Source of the DNA: Streptomyces sp. Act143
GTDB lineage: Bacteria; Actinomycetota; Actinomycetes; Streptomycetales; Streptomycetaceae
NCBI RefSeq assembly: GCF_003143935.1
Contig: NZ_QFRX01000001.1
Coordinates: forward strand, 326,457-390,456
Reading direction: 5' to 3'
Length of the DNA: 64,000 nt
The position numbers were made by a program, and so were the translations under genes. A model generated the notes under the pieces. It had not been told where the DNA came from. It did no database searches and was given only the letters and a program-made list of their open reading frames with translations. Positions 16,130-23,793 of the stretch are shown here, in pieces (the first letter of the stretch is position 1; each line of letters starts with the position of its first letter).

Positions 16130-18976
16130 TCACGTGCCGTCGGTGGCGTGCTGTGGGGTCGGCCATGGCAAGGTGCACCAGACGGACTTGCCGCCGCTGT
16201 GCGGGGTGGTGCCCCAGCGTTCGGTCAGGGCGGAGATCAGGAGGAGACCTCGGCCGTTCTCGTCCAGAAGGCCGGTGGTGCGTGGGCGCGGTTCGGCTCG
16301 CTTGTGGTCGCCGACCTCGATGGTCAGCTCGATCCCGTCCAGGTGGAGCGCCAGCAGGAAGTCTCCTTTCGTGTGTCGGATCGCGTTCGTCACCAGTTCT
16401 GTGACGATCAGTTCCGCGGTTTCGGTGACGGTGGCCGGGCTGCTCCAGTTCGCGAGAGTGCGTGCGGTGAAGCGGCGTGCCCGGGAGGCGGACTCGGGTT
16501 CGGGCGGCAGAGCGGTCGACGTGCTGCGGTGGGCGGGGGTGCGGACGGCGACCAGCGTGACGTCGTCGTCGTGCTTCTCGGGGCGGGAGATGAGGGCGCC
16601 CAGCACGTCGTCCGCTAGGGCTTCGAGGCCGGCGTGGGTGTGGCCGGTGCACTCGAGGGCGGTCTCGAAAGCGTCGGTGAGGTCGCCGATCCGGTCGTCG
16701 AGGTCGGCGCCGGGCAGTTCCACCAGGCCGTCGGTGTAGGCCAGAAGTGTGGTGCCGGCGGGCAGTACATGGGTGGCCTGCCGGTGCGGGATGTCCCCGA
16801 TCCCCAGCGGCACTCCGACCGGCGCGTCCAGGGCGTGCGGCGGCCGGCCCGGCCCGGCGGCCAGGACGGGGAGGTGGCCGGCGCTGCACAGGCTGATCCG
16901 GTCGCTGTGCGGGTCGATGACCAGGTAGCAGCAGGTGACGAGTTGGTCGTCCAGCTCGCAGACGAAGGTGTCCAGGCAGTTCATCAGCTGAGCGGGGGTC
17001 ATCTCGGCCTTGGCCAGGGCGTGGGTGGCCGCGCGGAGTTGGCCCATGACGGCAGCGGCGTCGATGCCGCGGCCCATCACGTCCCCGATCACGACGCCGG
17101 TGCGTCCCTTCTCCAGCGGGATGACGTCGAACCAGTCGCCCCCGACCCCGGCGTCCTGAGCGGAGGGCAGGTACCGGTGCGCTGTGGGCAGGTGCGGCAG
17201 CAGAGGCGGTGTCCCCATGAGGCTGCGTTGCAGCGTGTAGGCGATGCGCCGCTGCTGCTGGTAGGCCAGGCAGCGTTCTTCCTCCAGCTGCCGGCGCTCG
17301 GTGATGTCGCGGACGATGAAGCTGATCAGACGTCCTTCGTCGCTCACCAGCGTGCCCACACTGACCTCCGCCGGGAACTGCTGACCGTTCTCCCGCATGC
17401 CCCGCAGATCCGTGTCGAAGGTGACGGGGCGCCCTGCGGCGTGGGCGCGGTAGCTCCTCACCAGAGCGGTGTGCCTGCGGCGATGGGACGCCGGGGCGAG
17501 CTGGGACAGCCGTAGTCCCAGCAGCCGGCTGCGGGGCCGCCCGAACAGCGCCTCGGCGCGCGCGTTGGCCATCACCACCAAGTCGTCGCGGCCGACGATC
17601 AGGACGGCGTCGGGGGCCGATTCCATGAGGTCCCGGAATCGCTGGTGGGCTCGTTCCGCCTGTTGGTGTGCCGCGATCCTCAGCGTGTCGTCGGTGGCGA
17701 TCCCGCAGATGGCCTGGGGCCGCCCGTCGGGGCCCGGCAGCGGGAAGAGAATGTCGGAGTAGACCCGCATGCCGTCGGCCGTGGGGACATGGTGTTCATG
17801 ACGGCGGGCCTGATTGCTGTCGAGGACCTCGGCGTCGGCCGCGCGGGCGGTGACCGCGAAGTCGGCGGGCAGCACGTCCTCGGTGCGCATGCCCACCACG
17901 GTCTCCCGGGAGCGGCCGACGGCCCGCTCGAACTCGGCGTTGACGGCGAGATATCTGCCGTCCAGGTCCTTCACGAACACCACCGCGGGCGTGTGTTCCA
18001 TGAACTGCTTGAGCCATTGGTAGCGGAGAAGTTCCCTGCGGGCTCGGGAGTGCGCCGCCTCGATCCGGCGTCCGGTGCCCAGCACGAGGAAGCCGAGCAG
18101 CAGGAAGACACAGACGTGTCCGGACACCAGCAGCGCCGCTCCGAGGCGCGTGCCGTACCAGCCGGCGTCCTGGCCCGCCAGCCGCAGCCAGCCCAGCAAG
18201 GGCGGCACCAGGAGGATCGTCACCACCATGCGACGGCCCAGAAGGCCGGTCGTGCCCGCGTTGCACACCAGTCCCGCCGGCCCCACGCAGGGGCGTGCGA
18301 GGAAGATCGCCGCTCCGAGCAGGACGAGGATCGCAGCGGTGTGCGGGGCCATGCCGATGTAGTCACCGACCTTGCCCAACTCCGGTACCCGGTAGGCCAG
18401 TCCGTACCATCGCAGCAACCCGAGCAGCACAACGAGCAACGCCATGATCTGGCCCGCGGCCACCGCCCGTCGATGGGGCAGGGTGAGTGTGAAGGCGCCA
18501 CACCCTGCGAGCAGCAGGGCGACCGCCGTGTTGGGGGCCATGCGGCCCGGCGGGGAGGCGACGTTCGGCAGCGAGGCCGCGGTGTCGTCGACAACCAGGA
18601 ACTGGTCGATCCCCAGGTACACGCCGAACAGGTACTCGGCCAGACTCGCCAGACCGATGGCGGCGCCGCACAGCAGGACGCTCCGGCCGATCGAGAGCCG
18701 CGGTCCCTGCTGCCGCGCGTCCGCCACCATGCCGAGCCCCGTGGCCAGCAGGACCAGCGACAGCGAGGTGTTGGCCTTGATCCAGCCCTCGGTGCCGGGC
18801 CAGGCCGACCGGAGGGAGGCGGGCATCGCCCAGCCGGCCAGCCCCACCGCTCCGAGCAGCGCGCCGAGGCCGGCCAGGATCCGGGTGGCGGACTCCGCGC
18901 GAGCGACGGTGCGCGGGCCGAAGGGAAGCCCGTCGGGGGTGTGGTCGGACGGAGTCGTGTCCAGGTGTCTGCGCAT
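16130..18976 (-). CDS. Membrane sensor SpoIIE-type phosphatase with two PAS and a HATPase domain
   Basis: This 948-residue protein begins with about 280 residues of membrane helices (for example LSLVLLATGLGMVADARQQ and AAILVLLGAAIFLARP). PAS 1 spans residues about 315-420 (AVVFVKDLDGRYLAVNAEFE) and PAS 2 about 440-555 (DAVLIVGRDDLVVMANARAE). A SpoIIE/PP2C-type phosphatase covers 590-800 (DWFDVIPLEKGRTGVVIGDV, MGRGIDAAAVMGQLR). A C-terminal RsbW-like HATPase spans 835-945 (ELIVTELVTNAIRHTKGD, GRGLLLISALTERWG). Such proteins switch anti-sigma-factor partners by phosphorylation and dephosphorylation. Having phosphatase and kinase-like parts in one chain is common in Streptomyces. The start at 18976 is the first Met of the family-like N-terminus. 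It is monocistronic and divergent from the NB-ARC gene. Confidence 0.92.
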   Translation of the reverse strand: MRRHLDTTPSDHTPDGLPFGPRTVARAESATRILAGLGALLGAVGLAGWAMPASLRSAWPGTEGWIKANTSLSLVLLATGLGMVADARQQGPRLSIGRSVLLCGAAIGLASLAEYLFGVYLGIDQFLVVDDTAASLPNVASPPGRMAPNTAVALLLAGCGAFTLTLPHRRAVAAGQIMALLVVLLGLLRWYGLAYRVPELGKVGDYIGMAPHTAAILVLLGAAIFLARPCVGPAGLVCNAGTTGLLGRRMVVTILLVPPLLGWLRLAGQDAGWYGTRLGAALLVSGHVCVFLLLGFLVLGTGRRIEAAHSRARRELLRYQWLKQFMEHTPAVVFVKDLDGRYLAVNAEFERAVGRSRETVVGMRTEDVLPADFAVTARAADAEVLDSNQARRHEHHVPTADGMRVYSDILFPLPGPDGRPQAICGIATDDTLRIAAHQQAERAHQRFRDLMESAPDAVLIVGRDDLVVMANARAEALFGRPRSRLLGLRLSQLAPASHRRRHTALVRSYRAHAAGRPVTFDTDLRGMRENGQQFPAEVSVGTLVSDEGRLISFIVRDITERRQLEEERCLAYQQQRRIAYTLQRSLMGTPPLLPHLPTAHRYLPSAQDAGVGGDWFDVIPLEKGRTGVVIGDVMGRGIDAAAVMGQLRAATHALAKAEMTPAQLMNCLDTFVCELDDQLVTCCYLVIDPHSDRISLCSAGHLPVLAAGPGRPPHALDAPVGVPLGIGDIPHRQATHVLPAGTTLLAYTDGLVELPGADLDDRIGDLTDAFETALECTGHTHAGLEALADDVLGALISRPEKHDDDVTLVAVRTPAHRSTSTALPPEPESASRARRFTARTLANWSSPATVTETAELIVTELVTNAIRHTKGDFLLALHLDGIELTIEVGDHKRAEPRPRTTGLLDENGRGLLLISALTERWGTTPHSGGKSVWCTLPWPTPQHATDGT

Positions 18977-19342
18977 CGCGTGTCGCCTCGCTCGTGGTGC
19001 GGGAGAGCGACCGAATCTACGTCTCCACCAGCAGCAATATGACGTGAAAGCGGTAATTAAACTGTTTTGAACTTAATAGACCGATTGGAGACGAGATCAC
19101 CCTTCACGGTTCTCTTCTCGAAGGCTGTCCGCCACGCTGTCCCCTTGTGGAGTACTTCCCTTGGGCGGCCTCGCACGGATGCGCCCGGATTCGGGTGTGG
19201 CCGCAGAGCCCGAAGAGACGCGGACGGCACGGCCTCGAACGGGAGTTGCCCGGCAGGCGAGGAGACGAAGTGAGGCGGCAGCGGCCAGAGTTGACTTCCG
19301 CTGTGGCTGAGTACCCGTCAGGCGGTGCAGGAGAATGACGTC

Positions 19343-21388
19343 ATGGTGACGACGATTCCGGTGGAAGAGAACTCCTTCATCGGCCGTGCGGAGGAGCTGG
19401 CCCGCGTCGCGGCGGCCTTGACGGAGGCGCGACTGGTCACGCTCACAGGGGTGGGAGGGGTGGGCAAGACCCGTCTGGCCCAGCATGCCGTCACCCACGG
19501 ACAGGCGGCCGTCGGAGAGGACGCTGCCTGGGCGGACCTGAGTCCGCTCAGAAACGCGGACCTGCTGGCCGCCACCGTCGCGGACGCGCTCGACCTGTCC
19601 GATCACACCCCGCGGATGCCTGTGGATGCCATCTGCGCGTGGATCGCGGACCGCCCGGCGTTGCTGGTCCTGGATTCCTGCGAGCATCTGCTCAGCGCAT
19701 GCCGTGACCTGGTCGGTGAGCTGCTGAAGGGCTGCCCCCGTCTGCGGATCCTGGCGACCAGCCGCCAACCGCTGGGAGTGGAAGGTGAAACGGTGGTCGA
19801 GATCGATCGGATGGCCTCCCTGGACGAGGCGGTCGCCCTGTTCACCAATCGCGCCGCGATGGCCGGGAGCCCAGTGAAGGACGACGCCGGCGGGCGGCTG
19901 GCCGCCACCTTGTGCGAGCGCCTGGAGAGGCTGCCACTGGCGCTGGAACTCGCCGCCGCGCAGCTGCGGACCATGCCACTGGCGGAACTCTGCGTGGCCC
20001 CGCACGCGGTGGTGGACCTTCCGGTCTCTCCGCAGAAGCGCGTGCCCGGGCGGCACCAAGCGCTGCGGACCACCATCGGCTGGAGCCACGAATTGTGCAC
20101 GCCGTCGGAGAGGCTGCTGTGGGCGCGGCTGTCGCTCCTGCCCGGTCCGTTCGACGAGGCCACGGCCTGCCACGTCGCCGGGACGGCACCTCTGCCGCCT
20201 CACGAAGCGGTACAGGCCCTCGCCGCCCTGTGCGACAAGTCGGTGGTCGCGCGGCGGGGCGAAACGTACCGAATGCTGGACGCGGTCCGCGAGTACGGCC
20301 GCATGTGGCTGGCCGAGATCGGTGACGAGCAGGCTACGGCGGACCGCCACGCCCAGTACGTCCTGAACCAGGCACGCCGGGCCCATCAGGAGTGGTTCGG
20401 CCCGGCCCAGGCCCGGTGGTACCGGCGGATCGGGTTCCTGCACGCCGACATCAGACTGGCCGCCGACCATCTCCTGGAAAGCGACCCGGCCGCCGTGTTG
20501 GAGCTGATCGGCCATGTCACGTTCTTCTGGGTCTGCTCCGGCTATCTGTACGAGGCCCGGCAGTACCTGGAACGAGTGATGCGGCGCCTCCCAGTGGAAG
20601 GCCAGGGCAGGGGACGGGTGCAGGGGCTGTGGAGCCTGGGGGTCGCCCTCACGCTGCAGGGCGAGCATGATGCCGCCCGCCGGATCGCCGACGCCTGCCG
20701 GGGCGCGGCACAGGCTGCCCAGGATGCCGAGGGAAATGCGAGGGCCGCCTACCTGAGCGGACTACTGCACCTGCTGGAGGGGCGCCCGCTGACCGCGGCC
20801 GCTCTCCTCGAACCGTCCGGGCCGGTGCCCGGGGTCCCCCACCGTGAGCCACTGACCGCCGGGGGCGCGTTGTGCCGCCTCGTCCACGTCTTCGCCCTCA
20901 CCGGCTCGGGCCGGCTGGAACAGGCCAGGCAGGAAGCGCTCCGGCTCCGGGACCGTTGTGAGGCGCTGGGCGAGTACTGGACGCGGTCGTACCTCGACCA
21001 CCAGCTCGCTCTCATCGCCGTCATGGAGGGCAGAGCAGAGGACGCCGTACGTCATGCCCGCGCGGCACTCGGAGCCAAGCGGCACATCGGAGACGCCTTC
21101 GGGATCGCCATGGTGATGGACGTCCTGGCGATCGCGTTGACGGACGCCGGGCGGGCACCCTCCGCCGCCTACGCCTTCGGGGCGTCGCGGCGCTTCTGGG
21201 AAACGGTGGGGCATCCGCAGCGCGGGACCCCGGAGATGACGCCGCTGCGCGACCAGTGCGAGGAGCGGCTCGTACACCTGCTCGGCGGCGACGATTACCA
21301 GCGGGTCCTCGACCGGGCGGCGGCCAGCGACAAGCGGACACTGTTGTCCTGGGGTGCCGACGGAGGGGACCCGCCGCCGGGGAACTGA
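19343..21388 (+). CDS. NB-ARC/AAA ATPase regulator lacking the usual HTH output domain
   Basis: This 681-residue protein has the core of large ATP-dependent regulators (AfsR/LAL-like): SFIGRAEELARV, then P-loop GVGGVGKT at residues 36-43, Walker B PALLVLDSCEHLL, the sensor-like ILATSRQPLGVEGE, a winged-helix region (RHQALRTTIGWSHELCTPSE) and about 300 residues of TPR-like helices. Relatives end in a LuxR-type HTH or start with a SARP domain. This one has neither and stops after a short disordered tail. I chose ATG 19343 over GTG 19325 because aggaga lies 8 bases before it. It probably signals through a partner protein. The neighbour is the divergent SpoIIE sensor. Confidence 0.85.
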   Translation: MVTTIPVEENSFIGRAEELARVAAALTEARLVTLTGVGGVGKTRLAQHAVTHGQAAVGEDAAWADLSPLRNADLLAATVADALDLSDHTPRMPVDAICAWIADRPALLVLDSCEHLLSACRDLVGELLKGCPRLRILATSRQPLGVEGETVVEIDRMASLDEAVALFTNRAAMAGSPVKDDAGGRLAATLCERLERLPLALELAAAQLRTMPLAELCVAPHAVVDLPVSPQKRVPGRHQALRTTIGWSHELCTPSERLLWARLSLLPGPFDEATACHVAGTAPLPPHEAVQALAALCDKSVVARRGETYRMLDAVREYGRMWLAEIGDEQATADRHAQYVLNQARRAHQEWFGPAQARWYRRIGFLHADIRLAADHLLESDPAAVLELIGHVTFFWVCSGYLYEARQYLERVMRRLPVEGQGRGRVQGLWSLGVALTLQGEHDAARRIADACRGAAQAAQDAEGNARAAYLSGLLHLLEGRPLTAAALLEPSGPVPGVPHREPLTAGGALCRLVHVFALTGSGRLEQARQEALRLRDRCEALGEYWTRSYLDHQLALIAVMEGRAEDAVRHARAALGAKRHIGDAFGIAMVMDVLAIALTDAGRAPSAAYAFGASRRFWETVGHPQRGTPEMTPLRDQCEERLVHLLGGDDYQRVLDRAAASDKRTLLSWGADGGDPPPGN

Positions 21389-21542
21389 CCCGCACCGGTC
21401 AACTGGACTTCGGTGTCCGTGCGCTGGTGAGTTCCACCGGGAACTGACTCCCGGTGGGCTGCCGCAGCAGCTCCAGGAGGCGATGCCCGTAAAGCCCGGC
21501 GGGCACCTGCCTGGCCACCGTGGGGGTTGTGGTGGACAGGGC

Positions 21543-22433
21543 TCAGGCCTCCGGGTGTGGGGTGCGGATGCCGTCGATGATGCGAGTCCAGTTGTCGCCG
21601 CCGTGCCCGTCCTTGATCGCGCGGAGGTAGTGGCGCTGAACCGCGCGAGGCAGGGCGAGATCGATGCCCGCCTGCTCGCTCGCCGCGACGATGTGGTCGG
21701 CGGTGGCCCCCATCATCGTCGCGGTGCTCAGGTTGCCCGGGTGCTCGCCGGCGTCGATCTGGGCGGCCGGGTTCTCGCCCGCCTCCAGCATGGCCGGGAT
21801 GCCGGCCAGGGTCGGCATCAGCTCCGGGAGGACGTCGCTCGCCTTGAGTCCCTCCGACTGCAGCAGTGCGACGGCGTGCGTGAGTGACGACAGCGTGGTG
21901 AGGAAGATGTCGAGATGTGCCAGGTACATCAGCTGGGCCAGGCCGGGGTCCTCGCCGAGATAGCGCGGCGTCCCGATGCGGGCAAGCGTTTCCCGATGCC
22001 GGCCCATCGCCTCCCGCGGTCCGCTGTAGTACGCGTATGCCGCCTCGGTGCCGACCATCGGGGCCGGCACCATGACACCGCCGGTCAGGAACGCCGCCCC
22101 GTGGCCGGCCGCCCAGGTCGCGGCCTGACGGGTGCGGTCCGGGGTGTCGGAGCTGAGATTGGCCAAGGTCCGCCCCCGTAGCGACGTTGTCGCGTCGCCC
22201 AGGATGTCCCACATCGCCTGGTAGTCGGTCAGGCTGAGGATGCTGAGGTCACTGGCCGCGACGGCCTCCGCTGGTGTCGCGGCGAGTTGCGCCCCTGCCG
22301 CGACCACCTCCTCGGCGCGACCTGGCGTGCGGTTCCACACCGTGACCGGATGTCCGGCCCGCATGAGGGATCGGGCCATGGCCTGGCCCATCGGGCCGAG
22401 ACCGAGCACGGTGACAGGTGAGCGAGCGGGCAT
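21543..22433 (-). CDS. NAD(P)-dependent imine-reductase-like oxidoreductase
   Basis: This 296-residue enzyme belongs to the 6-phosphogluconate dehydrogenase/beta-hydroxyacid dehydrogenase superfamily. The cofactor motif GLGPMG is at residues 11-16, with WNRTPGRAEEVVAAGAQLA as the NADP-type second strand, followed by a helical C-terminal dimer domain (GIDLALPRAVQRHYLRAIKD). The sequence style is that of imine reductase-like proteins, which reduce C=N bonds. The ATG at 22433 has a strong ribosome site (aagga). It is divergent from an HxlR regulator whose operator lies between them, so redox- or aldehyde-triggered control is a fair guess. Confidence 0.88.
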   Translation of the reverse strand: MPARSPVTVLGLGPMGQAMARSLMRAGHPVTVWNRTPGRAEEVVAAGAQLAATPAEAVAASDLSILSLTDYQAMWDILGDATTSLRGRTLANLSSDTPDRTRQAATWAAGHGAAFLTGGVMVPAPMVGTEAAYAYYSGPREAMGRHRETLARIGTPRYLGEDPGLAQLMYLAHLDIFLTTLSSLTHAVALLQSEGLKASDVLPELMPTLAGIPAMLEAGENPAAQIDAGEHPGNLSTATMMGATADHIVAASEQAGIDLALPRAVQRHYLRAIKDGHGGDNWTRIIDGIRTPHPEA

Positions 22434-22463
22434 GCGTGAAACTCCTTGCAGACGCCGGGGTTT

Positions 22464-22484
22464 GATCACTGATCACTGATCACT
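22464..22484. repeat. Three tandem GATCACT repeats
   Basis: GATCACT occurs three times in a row (22464, 22471, 22478) in the 5' leader of the oxidoreductase gene, close to the HxlR-type operator. The units contain overlapping TGATCA palindromes. They could be regulator half-sites or a slippage product. Confidence 0.85.
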
Positions 22485-22522
22485 TGCTGACCAGCTTCGC
22501 CGCCGCCACCGTCCGTCGGAAG

Positions 22523-22557
22523 TACCAACTAAAATGTGGGGTACACACCAGTTGGTA
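22523..22557. promoter_or_regulatory. Inverted repeat operator of the HxlR regulator
   Basis: TACCAACT at 22523-22530 and its exact reverse complement AGTTGGTA at 22550-22557 flank a 19-base centre. The site lies between the divergent oxidoreductase and HxlR genes, 35 bases from the HxlR start codon. The spacing of the arms suits two dimer half-sites, and the ACCA/TGGT ends recur before the second HxlR gene at 58,272. Confidence 0.7.
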
Positions 22558-22592
22558 AGTATCCCCGCCTGCCTGAACCGAACGAGGTGCGC

Positions 22593-22991
22593 ATGCCTGG
22601 CCGTCGAGGTCCCTACATCTGCGGGATCGATGCCGCGCTGGATGTCGTGAGCGGAAAGTGGAAGGGCCTCGTCCTTTGGGAGTTGCATGCCCACGGCACC
22701 CGCCGCTTCGCCGAGCTGCGTCGAGCGCTCTCCGGGGTGAGCGAGAAGATGCTCACCCAGCACCTCCGCCAGATGGAGGAGGACGGGCTCATCCACCGCA
22801 AGGTCTACGCAGAAGTGCCGCCGAAGGTCGAGTACTCACTCACGGAGGCAGGCGCCGCGCTCAACGAGGCACTGCGCCCGCTCGGCGACTGGGGAAGGGA
22901 GCGACTTCGCCAGAACGGGCTCGCCGTCGCGGGGCCCCCGGCGTCGAAGGACCCGGCCCCGCCGTCGAAGGACCCGGCGACGAGGAGGTGA
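22593..22991 (+). CDS. HxlR-family transcriptional regulator
   Basis: This 132-residue winged helix-turn-helix protein has the HxlR pattern: an N-terminal Cys (YICGIDAALDVVSGKWKGLV), then RFAELRRALSGVSEKMLTQH, LRQMEEDGLIHRKVYAEVPP and KVEYSLTEAGAAL. The Cys near residue 9 is where many relatives sense oxidants or aldehydes. ATG 22593 follows a cgagg ribosome site. The C-terminus ends in a short duplicated SKDPAPPSKDPA tail. It is divergent from the imine-reductase-like gene, which it probably controls. Confidence 0.92.
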   Translation: MPGRRGPYICGIDAALDVVSGKWKGLVLWELHAHGTRRFAELRRALSGVSEKMLTQHLRQMEEDGLIHRKVYAEVPPKVEYSLTEAGAALNEALRPLGDWGRERLRQNGLAVAGPPASKDPAPPSKDPATRR

Positions 22992-23076
22992 AGCCGGTGA
23001 CCGCCGGCCTCTGCATCAGCACCCCCAGCGTTTCGAGATCGCCCCGACCGGCTTGGAGTTGCGGCATCTCGCCGCG

Positions 23077-23793
23077 TCAGCGCGGCACTTCCACCTCGAT
23101 GCCGCCGAGACGGTAGTTCCAGCGCCGGTCGAGCCGCGAGCCGCTCTTCCGGGCGCCCTTCAGCTTCTTCACGAAGGCCCTGCGCTGGGCCGGGGTGGCC
23201 GAGCGCCAACGCAGTTCGAGGACCGGGCGTACCGGGGGGATGAGTTCGCGCATCCGCAGGTCGTACCTGGCGAGACTCGCCTCGTAGTCGAACGGCCGGT
23301 AGACCAGGTCGAGATCGATCGACGGTGCCGTGCCGCCCGCCTCGTGGTGACAGGAAGCGAGCCACTCGGCGAGGTAGTCCAGCCCGATCCGGATGTCGGC
23401 GCAGGCCTGGTCCTGCCACTTGCCGAGGTAGGGCGCGTTCACCGCCTCCGCGGTCACCTCTTCCGGCATCACGATCAGACCGCGTACGGAGGTGCCCGAC
23501 AGGGCGACGTGGATACGCGGCCAGTGTCCGCCGGCCTCGACCCGGAAGGAGGGGAAGCGGCCCGCCATGCCCATCCCCGTCCGCAGCTGGACCCAGCCGA
23601 TCGCGTCGTGCGGGGGCTGCTCCGGCGAGTAGGGGCCCCTGGTGCGGTGCCCGAGGTCACCCTCCCGCATCATGAACACGGCCTCGAAGACATCACCGCG
23701 CAAGGCCATGCTCACTGGGAAGTACGCCCCGACGTCCGCCATGAAGGCCTTGCCGGTGATCAGGGCGCCGATGCTGGGCGGCTCCGCATTCAT
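23077..23793 (-). CDS. Unknown protein coupled to the WD40 kinase
   Basis: This 238-residue soluble protein has no domain I recognise. Near its end it is basic (RRAFVKKLKGARKSGSRLD), and it carries conserved-looking aromatic patches (FPSFRVEAGGHWPRIHVAL, DLDLVYRPFDYEASLARYD). Its ATG at 23793 overlaps the stop of the kinase gene as ATGA, so it is translated with the kinase and is probably its partner or substrate. It is the last gene of a three-gene operon starting at 28,777. I infer a shared function but cannot say which. Confidence 0.8.
   Translation of the reverse strand: MNAEPPSIGALITGKAFMADVGAYFPVSMALRGDVFEAVFMMREGDLGHRTRGPYSPEQPPHDAIGWVQLRTGMGMAGRFPSFRVEAGGHWPRIHVALSGTSVRGLIVMPEEVTAEAVNAPYLGKWQDQACADIRIGLDYLAEWLASCHHEAGGTAPSIDLDLVYRPFDYEASLARYDLRMRELIPPVRPVLELRWRSATPAQRRAFVKKLKGARKSGSRLDRRWNYRLGGIEVEVPR

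Noticed and set aside
17645..19042. 465-codon plus-strand frame opposite the SpoIIE sensor
   Set aside because: The opposite strand encodes PAS, SpoIIE and HATPase motifs; this frame has no recognisable domain.
22927..22991. Repeat suggestive of a short tandem array
   Set aside because: It is a short duplicated SKDPA coding repeat at the HxlR C-terminus, not a CRISPR or operator.
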